From NCBI GenBank assembly GCA_905198155.1, contig CAJKBQ010000064.1, forward strand, positions 1 to 5,502: a DNA stretch of 5,502 bases, written 5' to 3'. Made by a program: the position numbers and the translations under genes. The DNA is from an uncultured Eubacteriales bacterium (lineage in GTDB: Bacteria > Bacillota > Clostridia > Oscillospirales > Acutalibacteraceae). How positions within the stretch are numbered: the first letter of the stretch is position 1; every line of letters starts with the position of its first letter. This document shows positions 1 to 5,502 of this stretch, in pieces. The notes below the pieces were generated by a model. The model saw only the letters and a list, made by a program, of their open reading frames with translations. It had not been told where the DNA came from and ran no database searches.

Positions 1-42
1 GCGGTGCGGTTCCTGCGGGCGCAGATGGAGGCGCGGGGATGA
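1..42 (+). CDS. C-terminal end of an unidentified upstream gene (partial)
   Basis: Reading from base 1 without a stop gives AVRFLRAQMEARG and then TGA at 40-42. The stop shares the four bases ATGA with the start of the next gene, the classic arrangement for translational coupling in an operon. The GC-rich codon choice matches the following gene. Only 13 residues are visible, too few to name a family. Confidence rests on the overlap geometry, not on homology. Confidence 0.55.
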   Translation, partial: AVRFLRAQMEARG

Positions 43-887
43 AGCTTTCGGTGAGCAGTTACAGCTTCGCGCGGATGCACATTTCGCAGCTGGAATGCGT
101 GGCGCGGGCACACGAGTTGGGTTTTGCGGCGATCGAATTCACCGACCTCACGCCGCCGGACGGCGGAACGGCGCTGGAATATGCGACGCAGCTGCGCGCG
201 GAAGCGGAAAAATACGGGATGACGATCAACGCATACACCGTCGGCGCGGACTTTTTGACCGGGCACGACGGCGACCTGGATCGCGAAGTGGCGGCGACGT
301 GCGAAAAAGTGGACATCGCCGCGGCGCTGGGCGCGCCGGTGATGCGGCACGACGCGACGCAGGGGAAAGGCGCGCGCGGATTCAACCGGGCGTTGCCGCG
401 GCTGGCGGACGGATGCCGCCGCGTGACGAAATATGCGGCGGCGCGCGGGATTCGGACGTGCGTGGAAAATCACGGGACTTTCTGCCAGGACTCCGACCGG
501 GTGGAGCGGCTGATGCTTGCGGTGGATCACCCGAACTTCGGGTGGCTGGTGGACGTCGGGAACTTTTTGTGCGCCGACGAAAACCCCGTGCGCGCCGTGG
601 GACGCGCGGCGCCGTATGCCGTTCACGCGCATGTGAAGGATTTTTATATCCGCAGCGGCGACGGGCGCGACCCGGGCGAGGGATTTTTCCGGACGCGCGG
701 GATGAACTACCTGCGCGGAGCCATCGTTGGGCAGGGGGATGCGCCGGTGGCGCAGTGCCTGGCGATCCTGCGGCACGCGGGGTACAACGGGTGGCTGTCG
801 ATCGAGTTTGAAGGTCGGGAGGATCCGATGTACGGCATTCGGGTGGGACGCGACAATGTCCGCCGGATGTGGCCGGAAACTGACTAA
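39..887 (+). CDS. Sugar phosphate isomerase/epimerase family protein (xylose isomerase-like TIM barrel)
   Basis: The 282-residue protein has the size and pattern of the xylose isomerase-like/AP-endonuclease-2 TIM-barrel superfamily (Pfam AP_endonuc_2), cytosolic metal-dependent enzymes that isomerise or epimerise sugars, inositols or their phosphates. Barrel strands are visible: MKLSVSSYSF at the N-terminus, FAAIEFTD (29-36), GAPVMRHDAT (98-107), VENHG (142-146), WLVDVGNF (169-176), AVHAHVKDF (194-202), GQGDAP (231-236) and LSIEFEG (253-259). By family analogy E143, D172, H198 (or H196) and E256 are the likely metal ligands, so the active site looks intact. No signal peptide or membrane segment. 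The start is supported by GGAGG at 27-31, seven bases upstream, and by the ATGA overlap with the previous gene. A terminator follows at 905-932. It is clearly richer in GC than the transporter genes downstream. The fold is confident; the exact substrate cannot be told (IolE/IolI-like, tagatose/allulose epimerase-like or other). Confidence 0.88.
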   Translation: MKLSVSSYSFARMHISQLECVARAHELGFAAIEFTDLTPPDGGTALEYATQLRAEAEKYGMTINAYTVGADFLTGHDGDLDREVAATCEKVDIAAALGAPVMRHDATQGKGARGFNRALPRLADGCRRVTKYAAARGIRTCVENHGTFCQDSDRVERLMLAVDHPNFGWLVDVGNFLCADENPVRAVGRAAPYAVHAHVKDFYIRSGDGRDPGEGFFRTRGMNYLRGAIVGQGDAPVAQCLAILRHAGYNGWLSIEFEGREDPMYGIRVGRDNVRRMWPETD

Positions 888-904
888 AAATGGAAAACAT
901 TGGG

Positions 905-932
905 CCTCGGAGCGCTGCTCCGGGGTCTTTTT
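905..932 (+). terminator. Intrinsic (Rho-independent) terminator after the TIM-barrel gene
   Basis: CCTCGGAGC (905-913) pairs with GCTCCGGGG (917-925) around the three-base loop GCT, with one G-T wobble. The stem is followed at once by TCTTTTT (926-932). A GC-rich nine-pair stem plus a T-run is a textbook intrinsic terminator and separates the upstream operon from the transporter operon. Confidence 0.92.
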
Positions 933-1193
933 GGATGGGCGGAGACGCGGATTCTTTGCGGAAATATCTGTACAGAATTGACTGAAATTGTAGTTTTTCG
1001 GTTGAAAATTGGAAGGATATGGGCGGCTGGCGGGGGCTGAAAAAATTTTTGAAGAAATTTTGGTACGCTTTTTTTGTTTTTGCGGGGTTTCGGGGGCCGA
1101 ATGCGGTGTACTTTTCTGTGTTTTGGGGGTCAAAACGGCTGAAAATCCTGGTTTTTACCGGTTTCGCCCAAAAAAGTGGAAAAATTCGATGAC
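933..1193. other. Noncoding intergenic stretch
   Basis: No credible gene lies between the terminator and the transporter promoter. The + strand here is rich in T, G and A runs and poor in C, unlike the GC-rich genes on either side. There are runs such as AAAAAATTTTT (about 1040-1050) and a T-rich block near 1070-1080. TTGACT (978-983) has no matching -10 box at 16-18 bases. A TTG-initiated frame of 71 codons (1009-1224) lacks a convincing ribosome binding site and runs through the downstream promoter, so I do not call it. Confidence 0.6.
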
Positions 1194-1222
1194 TTTACAG
1201 AAAAACGGGTTTGTGCTACAAT
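1194..1222 (+). promoter_or_regulatory. Sigma-A (sigma70-type) promoter with extended -10 for the ABC importer operon
   Basis: TTTACA (1194-1199) and TACAAT (1217-1222) are separated by exactly 17 bases, each one mismatch from consensus. TG at 1214-1215 followed by C gives an extended -10 (TGnTACAAT). Transcription would begin near 1229, leaving a leader of about 70 bases before the permease start at 1302. Confidence 0.85.
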
Positions 1223-1234
1223 AGAGGCACAACC
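1208..1234. promoter_or_regulatory. Dyad symmetry centred on the -10 box (possible operator)
   Basis: TTGTGC (1211-1216) and GCACAA (1227-1232) are perfect inverted repeats around a 10-base centre that contains the -10 box. Allowing one bulged T (1210), the arms extend to GG (1208-1209) and CC (1233-1234). Position over the -10 and start site is typical of a repressor operator. The binding protein is unknown and no regulator gene is present in the window; chance symmetry is possible. Confidence 0.4.
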
Positions 1235-1282
1235 TGAACGGGCGGCGGCCGGGAACACCCGATTCGCGACCCGAAACTGTAT

Positions 1283-1292
1283 GGAGGAGGGG
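1283..1292 (+). promoter_or_regulatory. Ribosome binding site that fixes the start of permease 1
   Basis: The purine run GGAGGAGGGG ends nine bases before ATG at 1302. The frame is open upstream as far as an ATG at 1176, but that codon lies before the promoter and start site and has no such site, so 1302 is the real start. Confidence 0.88.
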
Positions 1293-1301
1293 TTTTTCAC
1301 A

Positions 1302-2270
1302 ATGGCGCAGTCGATCGCTGCGGCGCAGGCGCGGGTCAAGCGTGCCGGCCGGGCAAAGCGTGCGAAGAAAGTGATTAAGGAAATTTTCACGCACAAAGCA
1401 CTGTACATCATGATGCTGCCGGCGGTGGTGTATTCGATTTTGTTCCAGTACAAGCCGATGTACGGAATCATCATCGCGTTTAAGGATTTCAGTTACCGCA
1501 AGGGGATCATGGGCAGCCCGTGGGTGGGCCTGCACAACTTTGAGCAGCTGGTGAAATCTTACTGGTTCCCGCTGATTATCCGGAACACGCTGACGATCAG
1601 CGTGCTGTCGCTGGTGATTGGGTTCCCGATTACGATTATATTCGCGCTGATGGTCAACGAGATTGGCCACGAGGGCGTGAAACGGACGTTCCAAACCATC
1701 ACATACGCCCCGCACTTCATCTCGACGGTGGTTATGTGCGGCATGGTGGTGATGTTCGTGAAGGGCGACACCGGCATTATCAACATCTTCATCCGCCTGC
1801 TGGGCGGCAAGGGCGTCGATTTCATGATGCTGCCGGGGATGTTTAAGTGGGTGTACGTGATCAGCGGCGTGTGGCAAGGGACCGGATGGGGCGCGATTAT
1901 CTATTTCGCGGCACTGAGCGGCGTCGATCAGTCGCTGCTGGAAGCGGCCGAGATTGACGGCGCGTCGCGGCTCCAAAAGATGATTCACATCAGCTTCCCG
2001 GTGCTGGTGCCGACGATTATGATTATGCTGGTGCTGTCGTGCGGGTCGCTGCTGAGCGTTGGGTACGAAAAAACGCTGCTGCTGCAAACCCCGGCGAACC
2101 TGACGTCGTCCGAAGTGATTTCGACGTACGTGTACAAGATCGGATTGCTGGAAAACATGGACTTTTCGTTTTCGACGGCCACCAGTTTGCTGAACTCTGT
2201 GGTGAACGCGATTATCCTGATCGCGGCGAACCAGATCAGCCGCGCGACGACGAAGTCGAGCTTGTGGTAA
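1302..2270 (+). CDS. Sugar ABC transporter permease, LplB type (first membrane subunit)
   Basis: The 322-residue integral membrane protein is one half of the channel of a carbohydrate ABC importer (CUT1 family, LplB-like branch of binding-protein-dependent permeases). The N-terminus is basic (RVKRAGRAKRAKK, 11-23), then comes LYIMMLPAVVYSILFQYKPMYGI (34-56), a signature of the LplB branch, and WVGLHNF (74-80). About six hydrophobic segments can be placed near 34-60, 93-118, 137-155, 182-205, 232-252 and 293-312. The EAA loop that docks the ATPase is intact: EAAEIDGA (214-221) with prolines at 233 and 237. The C-terminus ends RATTKSSLW, also typical. The stop TAA forms part of the next gene's ribosome binding site, so the pair is tightly coupled. 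The family assignment is firm; the sugar is not determined. Confidence 0.94.
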   Translation: MAQSIAAAQARVKRAGRAKRAKKVIKEIFTHKALYIMMLPAVVYSILFQYKPMYGIIIAFKDFSYRKGIMGSPWVGLHNFEQLVKSYWFPLIIRNTLTISVLSLVIGFPITIIFALMVNEIGHEGVKRTFQTITYAPHFISTVVMCGMVVMFVKGDTGIINIFIRLLGGKGVDFMMLPGMFKWVYVISGVWQGTGWGAIIYFAALSGVDQSLLEAAEIDGASRLQKMIHISFPVLVPTIMIMLVLSCGSLLSVGYEKTLLLQTPANLTSSEVISTYVYKIGLLENMDFSFSTATSLLNSVVNAIILIAANQISRATTKSSLW

Positions 2271-2286
2271 GGAGGGCGGCGCAAGA

Positions 2287-3228
2287 ATGAAAGCAGAAGC
2301 TGTGAAAAACAAGAGCCATATCCGCCTTAGCCCCGGCGACCGCGTGTTTTTGGCGATTGTTTACACGATATTGGCGTTGATCCTGATTATTACGCTGTAT
2401 CCGCTGATCTTCGTGATCAGCGCGTCGGTGAGCGACCCGACGGCGGTTGGCACCGGCAAGATGCTGCTGTTCCCGGTGGGGTTCACATGGCAGGGGTACG
2501 AATATATCCTGCGGTACAAAGAGATTTGGGTGGGGTACGGCAACACGCTGTTCTACACCGTGGTGGGTACCGTGGTGAACCTGGCCGTCACGATCCCGGC
2601 GGGGTACGCGCTGAGCCGACGCGATATGCACGGACGGAGCATTTTTATGACGATGTTCCTGATTACGATGTATTTCAGCGGCGGGTTGATTCCCGGGTAC
2701 ATGAACATCCGCAGTTTGGGGCTGCTGAACAACCGGATGGTGATGATCGTGAGCGGAGCGCTGAGCACGTATAACCTGATTGTGACGCGGACGTTTTTCG
2801 CGAACACGATTCCGTGGGATTTGCACGAAGCGGCGTTTTTGGACGGCGCAAAGGACGGGCAGCTGTTCTGGAAGATTATCCTGCCGCTGTCGAAACCGAT
2901 TATGGTCGTGATGATGCTGTACTACGGCGTGGGGCATTGGAACGCGTATTTCGGCGCGATGATGTACCTGACCGACCGCGCGAAATTCCCGCTGCAGCTG
3001 TTCCTGAAAGAGATTTTGGTGCAGGGCAGCTTCGCGTCCACCGCGCTGGTGGGCGGCGGCGCAGACTTCACGCAGGAGGAATTGGAAATCCTGCTGAAAC
3101 AGGCCGACACGGCCAATATGCTGAAATATGTGGTTATTATCGCGTCCACGGCGCCGATGCTGATGATCTACCCGTGGCTGCAAAAATTCTTCACCAAAGG
3201 CGTGATGATCGGCTCGGTGAAGGGATAA
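2287..3228 (+). CDS. Carbohydrate ABC transporter permease, YtcP/LplC type (second membrane subunit)
   Basis: The 313-residue protein is the partner channel subunit of the importer. Hydrophobic segments lie near 19-46, 84-108, 118-136, 150-172, 198-215 and 279-297. Family marks are the early YPLIFVISASVSDP (38-51), the PAGYALSRRDMHGR stretch (104-117), the EAA loop EAAFLDGA (181-188) with P200 and P204, and the C-terminal YPWLQKFFTKGVMIGSVKG, which is characteristic of YtcP/LplC proteins. The start is ATG at 2287, 16 bases after the previous stop; the ribosome binding site TAAGGAGG (2268-2275) overlaps that stop codon. It must work with permease 1, since these importers use a heterodimeric channel. 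Nothing is truncated or missing. Confidence 0.94.
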   Translation: MKAEAVKNKSHIRLSPGDRVFLAIVYTILALILIITLYPLIFVISASVSDPTAVGTGKMLLFPVGFTWQGYEYILRYKEIWVGYGNTLFYTVVGTVVNLAVTIPAGYALSRRDMHGRSIFMTMFLITMYFSGGLIPGYMNIRSLGLLNNRMVMIVSGALSTYNLIVTRTFFANTIPWDLHEAAFLDGAKDGQLFWKIILPLSKPIMVVMMLYYGVGHWNAYFGAMMYLTDRAKFPLQLFLKEILVQGSFASTALVGGGADFTQEELEILLKQADTANMLKYVVIIASTAPMLMIYPWLQKFFTKGVMIGSVKG

Positions 3229-3229
3229 A

Positions 3230-3246
3230 TTGTCCGGCGAGGACAA
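3230..3246 (+). other. Intercistronic hairpin 1 after permease 2
   Basis: TTGTCC (3230-3235) pairs with GGACAA (3241-3246) around the loop GGCGA, beginning one base after the permease 2 stop. No T-run follows, so it is not a normal intrinsic terminator. It could protect the permease mRNA 3' end or mark a processing site. Confidence 0.5.
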
Positions 3247-3264
3247 AGAATTACGGTCAACCCC

Positions 3265-3288
3265 GGTGGGCGCAAACGGCTGCGCACC
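3265..3288 (+). other. Intercistronic hairpin 2 before the binding-protein gene
   Basis: GCGCA (3270-3274) pairs with TGCGC (3281-3285) around the loop AACGGC. The stem can be lengthened by GGT (3265-3267) with ACC (3286-3288) across a two-base GG bulge. No T-run follows. GGCTGCGC occurs at 3278-3285 and again at 3306-3313, so alternative folds are possible. Confidence 0.45.
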
Positions 3289-3345
3289 CTCCCAAATGCG
3301 CGGGCGGCTGCGCCAAACCGGCAGAGATACATATTCATATTTATT

Positions 3346-3351
3346 AGGAGG
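3346..3351 (+). promoter_or_regulatory. Ribosome binding site that fixes the start of the binding-protein gene
   Basis: A perfect AGGAGG ends seven bases before ATG at 3359, inside an AT-rich leader. The frame is open upstream to 3230, but a start there would put 43 extra residues ahead of the lipoprotein signal peptide and would begin in hairpin 1, so 3359 is chosen. Confidence 0.9.
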
Positions 3352-3358
3352 AAATTCG

Positions 3359-5077
3359 ATGCACAACAAAAATTTCAAACAAGTGCTGGCGATGATGCTG
3401 GCGGTGCTGATGGTGTTGGCACTGGCCGCGTGCGCCAAAACGCCCGCTTCGTCTACGGCACCGGCGTCGTCTGCTGCGGGTACGGAATCCAAAGATGATG
3501 GTGCGTACTACAACAAAGAAGGGCTGCCGATCACCAAAGAAGAGATTACGCTGACTGGCGTGACCATCAACGACTATACCAAAAACTTCAACGGAACTTG
3601 GTTTGTCAAGTGGGTCAAGGAAAACATGAACATCAACTTGAACTTTACCCAGTATCCGCAGGAAAGCATTAAACAGCAGTACGCGATGATGCTGACGAAC
3701 GATGAATTGCCGGACTTTACTTGGTTTGCACCGCTCGGTTCGTCGGAAATCGAGGAAGGCTATGTGCTGAGCTTTGACAAATACATGGAAGAGGGCCTGA
3801 TGCCGAACCTGACGGCGTTCTTTAAAGAGCACGAAGATGCGAAAGCGATGGCCACCTACGACGGGAAAATTTACAAACTTGGCAACGTTCGGACGGACGA
3901 TATCTCCTGCCTGGTGCGGTTCCAGTCGATCAACACCCGCTGGCTGAAAAATGTTAACAAAGAGATGCCAGAAACGCTGGATGATCTGGTGGACGTGCTG
4001 AAAGCGTTCCGCGATCAGGATGCGAACGGCAACGGCGACCCGAACGACGAAATCCCGATGAGCTACACGCTGGGCGCAGCGCGTACTGGTGAGCGTTTTG
4101 ACTGGACGATGCTCGGTTCCTTCGGCATTGATACCACGTCTCAGGAGTACATCCTGCAAGCGAAAGACGACAAAGTGTATCTGGCGGAAACCACCGAGAA
4201 TTACAAAGCATACCTCAAATACCTGGCGAACCTCATCAAAGAGGGCCTGCTGGACAGCACGCTGTACACGCAGACCGATGACCAGTACAAAGAGAAAGTG
4301 AAAAATGACCGCGTCGGCGTGACCGGCAACTGGTTGGCAGTTTCTGGATACTGCGTAGACCCGACCGATGAAGCTGTTGTAGAGAAAGCCAAGGAACTGG
4401 TGTTCTTCCCGGTGATGAAGGGCGAATACAACAACGACACCAACGTGGTGCTGTGGAATGCGGCGAACGCGGGTGAATGCGTTGCCAGTGCGAAGACGAA
4501 ATATCCGGAAGCGATTGCACGGTTTGTGGATTACTGGTACACCGAAGAGGGCGCCATCCTGTACAACTACGGTGTGGCGGGCGAAACCTTTGACTGGGTG
4601 GAAGGCGAGTCCGGCCTGAAAACGCCGAAGTTCGACGCGTATTACGCGAAGTACGGCTACGGCGACAACAAAAGCGACTATACGACGCAGTGGCTTCGCC
4701 CGTCCAACTTTGTGACGTGGTATCAGTACAGTGCGGTGAATGCGCAGATATCGCAAGTGAAAGACGAAGCGAAGCTGGCCGAGTACAAGACCTATGCGGA
4801 ATCCGCGAATGCGGCAATCATGCAGGAAGGCTTGGCCAAGTACGGCACTGTGAAAGCGTACCCGAACGTCAGCTATACCACGGAGCAGGGCGAATCGATC
4901 AAAGAAAAGAAAACTGCGATCCAGTCCCTGATTAAGACCTATAAGTGCCAATTCATCACCGGCGTCAAAGACATCGATAAAGAATGGGACAGCTTCCAGA
5001 ACGAGCTGAAAAAAGCTGGTCTGGACGATGTGATGAAAGTGGAACAAGAAGCATATAACACTTACATTGGGAAGTAA
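3359..5077 (+). CDS. Extracellular sugar-binding lipoprotein of the ABC importer (LplA/UgpB-like, CUT1 family)
   Basis: The 572-residue protein is the solute-binding subunit. A basic N-terminus (MHNKNFK) and hydrophobic core (9-22) lead to the lipobox LAAC with lipidated Cys25, then a Ser/Ala/Thr-rich linker (28-41), so it is tethered outside the membrane. The mature part resembles long LplA-type binding proteins (about 500-570 residues): LTGVTINDYTKNFNGTWFVKW (65-85), MMLTNDELPDF (110-120), DGKIYKLGN (168-176), and the C-terminal KEWDSFQNELKKAGLDDVM followed by QEAYNTYIGK. Residues 219-230 (DQDANGNGDPND) fit a 12-residue EF-hand-like loop, matching the calcium site known in AlgQ-type relatives. 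It lies 130 bases after permease 2 with no clear promoter of its own, so it is probably co-transcribed. Its codons are less GC-rich than its neighbours', as is common for abundant binding proteins. The role is firm; the ligand (oligosaccharide or polysaccharide fragment) is unknown. Confidence 0.94.
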   Translation: MHNKNFKQVLAMMLAVLMVLALAACAKTPASSTAPASSAAGTESKDDGAYYNKEGLPITKEEITLTGVTINDYTKNFNGTWFVKWVKENMNINLNFTQYPQESIKQQYAMMLTNDELPDFTWFAPLGSSEIEEGYVLSFDKYMEEGLMPNLTAFFKEHEDAKAMATYDGKIYKLGNVRTDDISCLVRFQSINTRWLKNVNKEMPETLDDLVDVLKAFRDQDANGNGDPNDEIPMSYTLGAARTGERFDWTMLGSFGIDTTSQEYILQAKDDKVYLAETTENYKAYLKYLANLIKEGLLDSTLYTQTDDQYKEKVKNDRVGVTGNWLAVSGYCVDPTDEAVVEKAKELVFFPVMKGEYNNDTNVVLWNAANAGECVASAKTKYPEAIARFVDYWYTEEGAILYNYGVAGETFDWVEGESGLKTPKFDAYYAKYGYGDNKSDYTTQWLRPSNFVTWYQYSAVNAQISQVKDEAKLAEYKTYAESANAAIMQEGLAKYGTVKAYPNVSYTTEQGESIKEKKTAIQSLIKTYKCQFITGVKDIDKEWDSFQNELKKAGLDDVMKVEQEAYNTYIGK

Positions 5078-5114
5078 GTGACGGAGATTCCTCCGCGAAA
5101 CAGGTAATAACTGG

Positions 5115-5147
5115 CAGGCGGCCGCTGAAAATGCGGTCCGCCTGTTC
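5115..5147 (+). terminator. Probable terminator hairpin of the importer operon
   Basis: CAGGCGGCCGC (5115-5125) pairs with GCGG (5133-5136) and CCGCCTG (5138-5144) around the loop TGAAAAT, with one bulged T at 5137: eleven pairs. The T-tract after it is poor (TTC), so termination may be partial. A smaller hairpin, CGGAG (5082-5086) with CTCCG (5091-5095), lies just after the stop codon. Confidence 0.65.
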
Positions 5148-5199
5148 GTGGTATGATGGTGGGGGGCGGTAGGACGTACGGGGAAGCACTTTGGTACGG

Positions 5200-5224
5200 C
5201 GTACAGGGAAGCTTTCCGCAACAG
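5200..5224 (+). repeat. Direct repeat, copy 1
   Basis: This begins CGTACAGGGAAGC and ends TTTCCGCAACAG. It matches 5479-5502 apart from a one-base gap and a few substitutions. A weaker third match to its first half starts at 5175 (CGTACGGGGAAGC). Function unknown. Confidence 0.6.
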
Positions 5225-5247
5225 AGAATATCCCGGTGCGTGTTGAA

Positions 5248-5290
5248 GGCAACTCCTTCAGCCTCTCGGCAGCTCCCTCGCGAGGGAGCC
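5248..5290 (-). repeat. GC-rich palindromic intergenic repeat, copy A (short form)
   Basis: Read on the - strand it starts GGCTCCCTCGCGAGGGAGC, containing the perfect 18-base palindrome at 5272-5289, then CTGCCGAGAGGCTGA and AGGAGTTGCC. It is the same family as 5377-5432, in the opposite orientation, but lacks the long second hairpin. It resembles short non-autonomous repeats I recall as common in intergenic DNA of gut Clostridia; that recollection could not be checked here. Confidence 0.72.
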
Positions 5291-5376
5291 GTGTACCATA
5301 AGACTCATGTAGTAGGAAAAAATCTTCGGCCGATGGTTTCTTGTCTGTGCGCGCTATCCTGGCAATACGACTAAAA

Positions 5377-5432
5377 GGCTCCCTCGCGAGGGAGCTGGCT
5401 CGCGCCGCAGGCGCGAGACTGAGGGAGTTGCC
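5377..5432 (+). repeat. GC-rich palindromic intergenic repeat, copy B (long form)
   Basis: It contains the 18-base perfect palindrome GCTCCCTCGCGAGGGAGC (5378-5395), then a hairpin of CTCGCGCC (5399-5406) with GGCGCGAG (5410-5417) around loop GCA, then ACTGAGGGAGTTGCC. The outer ends GGCTCCCTC and GAGGGAGTT are complementary with G-T pairs, so the whole unit can fold as a closed structure. No transposase is present, so it would be a non-autonomous element, if mobile at all. Confidence 0.75.
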
Positions 5433-5478
5433 CTCGGCCGCAGCGCGGCAGGACGAAGAAACAAACCTCTCAGCACAA

Positions 5479-5502
5479 CGTACTGGAAGTTTCCCGCAAC
5501 AG
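5479..5502 (+). repeat. Direct repeat, copy 2 (reaches the window edge)
   Basis: CGTACTGGAAG followed by TTTCCCGCAACAG repeats 5200-5224 in the same orientation, 279 bases downstream. Because the match runs to the last base, the repeat may continue outside the window. Confidence 0.6.

Larger units (their letters stand above)
5148..5502. other. Repeat-rich intergenic region without a recognisable gene
   Basis: No frame here has a good start, ribosome binding site or protein-like composition. The longest + frame (5153-5374) runs through the palindromic repeat and would read it as PSASRQLPREGAV, a typical false translation of such elements. The 86 bases between the two repeat copies (5291-5376) show nothing I can assign. 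Confidence 0.7.

Noticed and set aside
978..1007. Possible promoter based on TTGACT at 978
   Set aside because: No TATAAT-like box occurs at a 16-18 base spacing.
1009..1224. Small + frame of 71 codons in the intergenic spacer
   Set aside because: It starts with TTG without a proper ribosome binding site, reads T/G-rich noncoding sequence as Phe/Cys/Val, and crosses the importer promoter.
3322..3345. Possible separate promoter for the binding-protein gene in the AT-rich leader
   Set aside because: -10-like bases such as TACATA and TATTCA exist, but no -35 box is found 16-18 bases upstream, and a start there would leave almost no leader.
3344..5221. Open frame of 625 codons on the - strand opposite the binding-protein gene
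   Set aside because: Its product is rich in Arg, His, Val and Phe with no domain pattern, it has no ribosome binding site, and it mirrors the codon periodicity of a clear lipoprotein gene. The same applies to the long - strand frames opposite the two permeases.
5153..5374. Small + frame of 73 codons downstream of the operon
   Set aside because: It lies across the palindromic repeat and has no family resemblance; the product is what these repeats give when translated by chance. GGTGGGG near its start is not a convincing ribosome binding site.
5248..5432. CRISPR array or tRNA/riboswitch-like RNA
   Set aside because: Only two copies in opposite orientation with unequal length, no regular spacers; the folds are simple palindromes without a tRNA or known riboswitch layout.

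Overview
The window reads as chromosomal DNA of a GC-rich, low-complexity-gut-type Clostridia (Firmicutes/Bacillota; an Oscillospiraceae/Ruminococcaceae-like bacterium is my best guess). The reasons are strong AGGAGG-type ribosome binding sites, a textbook extended -10 sigma-A promoter, a Gram-positive style sugar-binding lipoprotein, an LplB/YtcP/LplA-type sugar importer without its own ATPase, and copies of a GGCTCCCTC...GAGGGAGTT intergenic repeat that I recall as common in this group. The taxon is an inference; no rRNA or marker gene is present.

Layout, all genes on the + strand. Positions 1-42 hold the last codons of an upstream gene whose stop overlaps the start of the next gene (ATGA). 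Positions 39-887 encode a xylose-isomerase-like TIM-barrel protein (sugar phosphate isomerase/epimerase family), closed by a clear intrinsic terminator at 905-932. Positions 933-1193 look noncoding. A strong promoter (1194-1222), with a dyad across its -10 element, starts a three-gene transcription unit: permease 1 (1302-2270), permease 2 (2287-3228), then after a 130-base gap with two hairpins the extracellular substrate-binding lipoprotein (3359-5077). A hairpin at 5115-5144 probably ends the transcript. The last ~350 bases have no credible gene and carry two facing copies of a GC-rich palindromic repeat and a ~25-base direct repeat seen near 5200 and again at the window end.

Working together: the lipoprotein captures a sugar or oligosaccharide outside the cell, the two permeases form the membrane channel, and a shared ATPase of the MsmX/UgpC type encoded elsewhere would power uptake. 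The upstream TIM-barrel enzyme could act on sugars taken up, but it lies in a separate transcription unit, so the link is only by proximity. Overall this is a well-known class of system. I see no convincing sign of a new biological system; the most interesting material is the regulatory dyad, the intercistronic hairpins and the repeat cluster.
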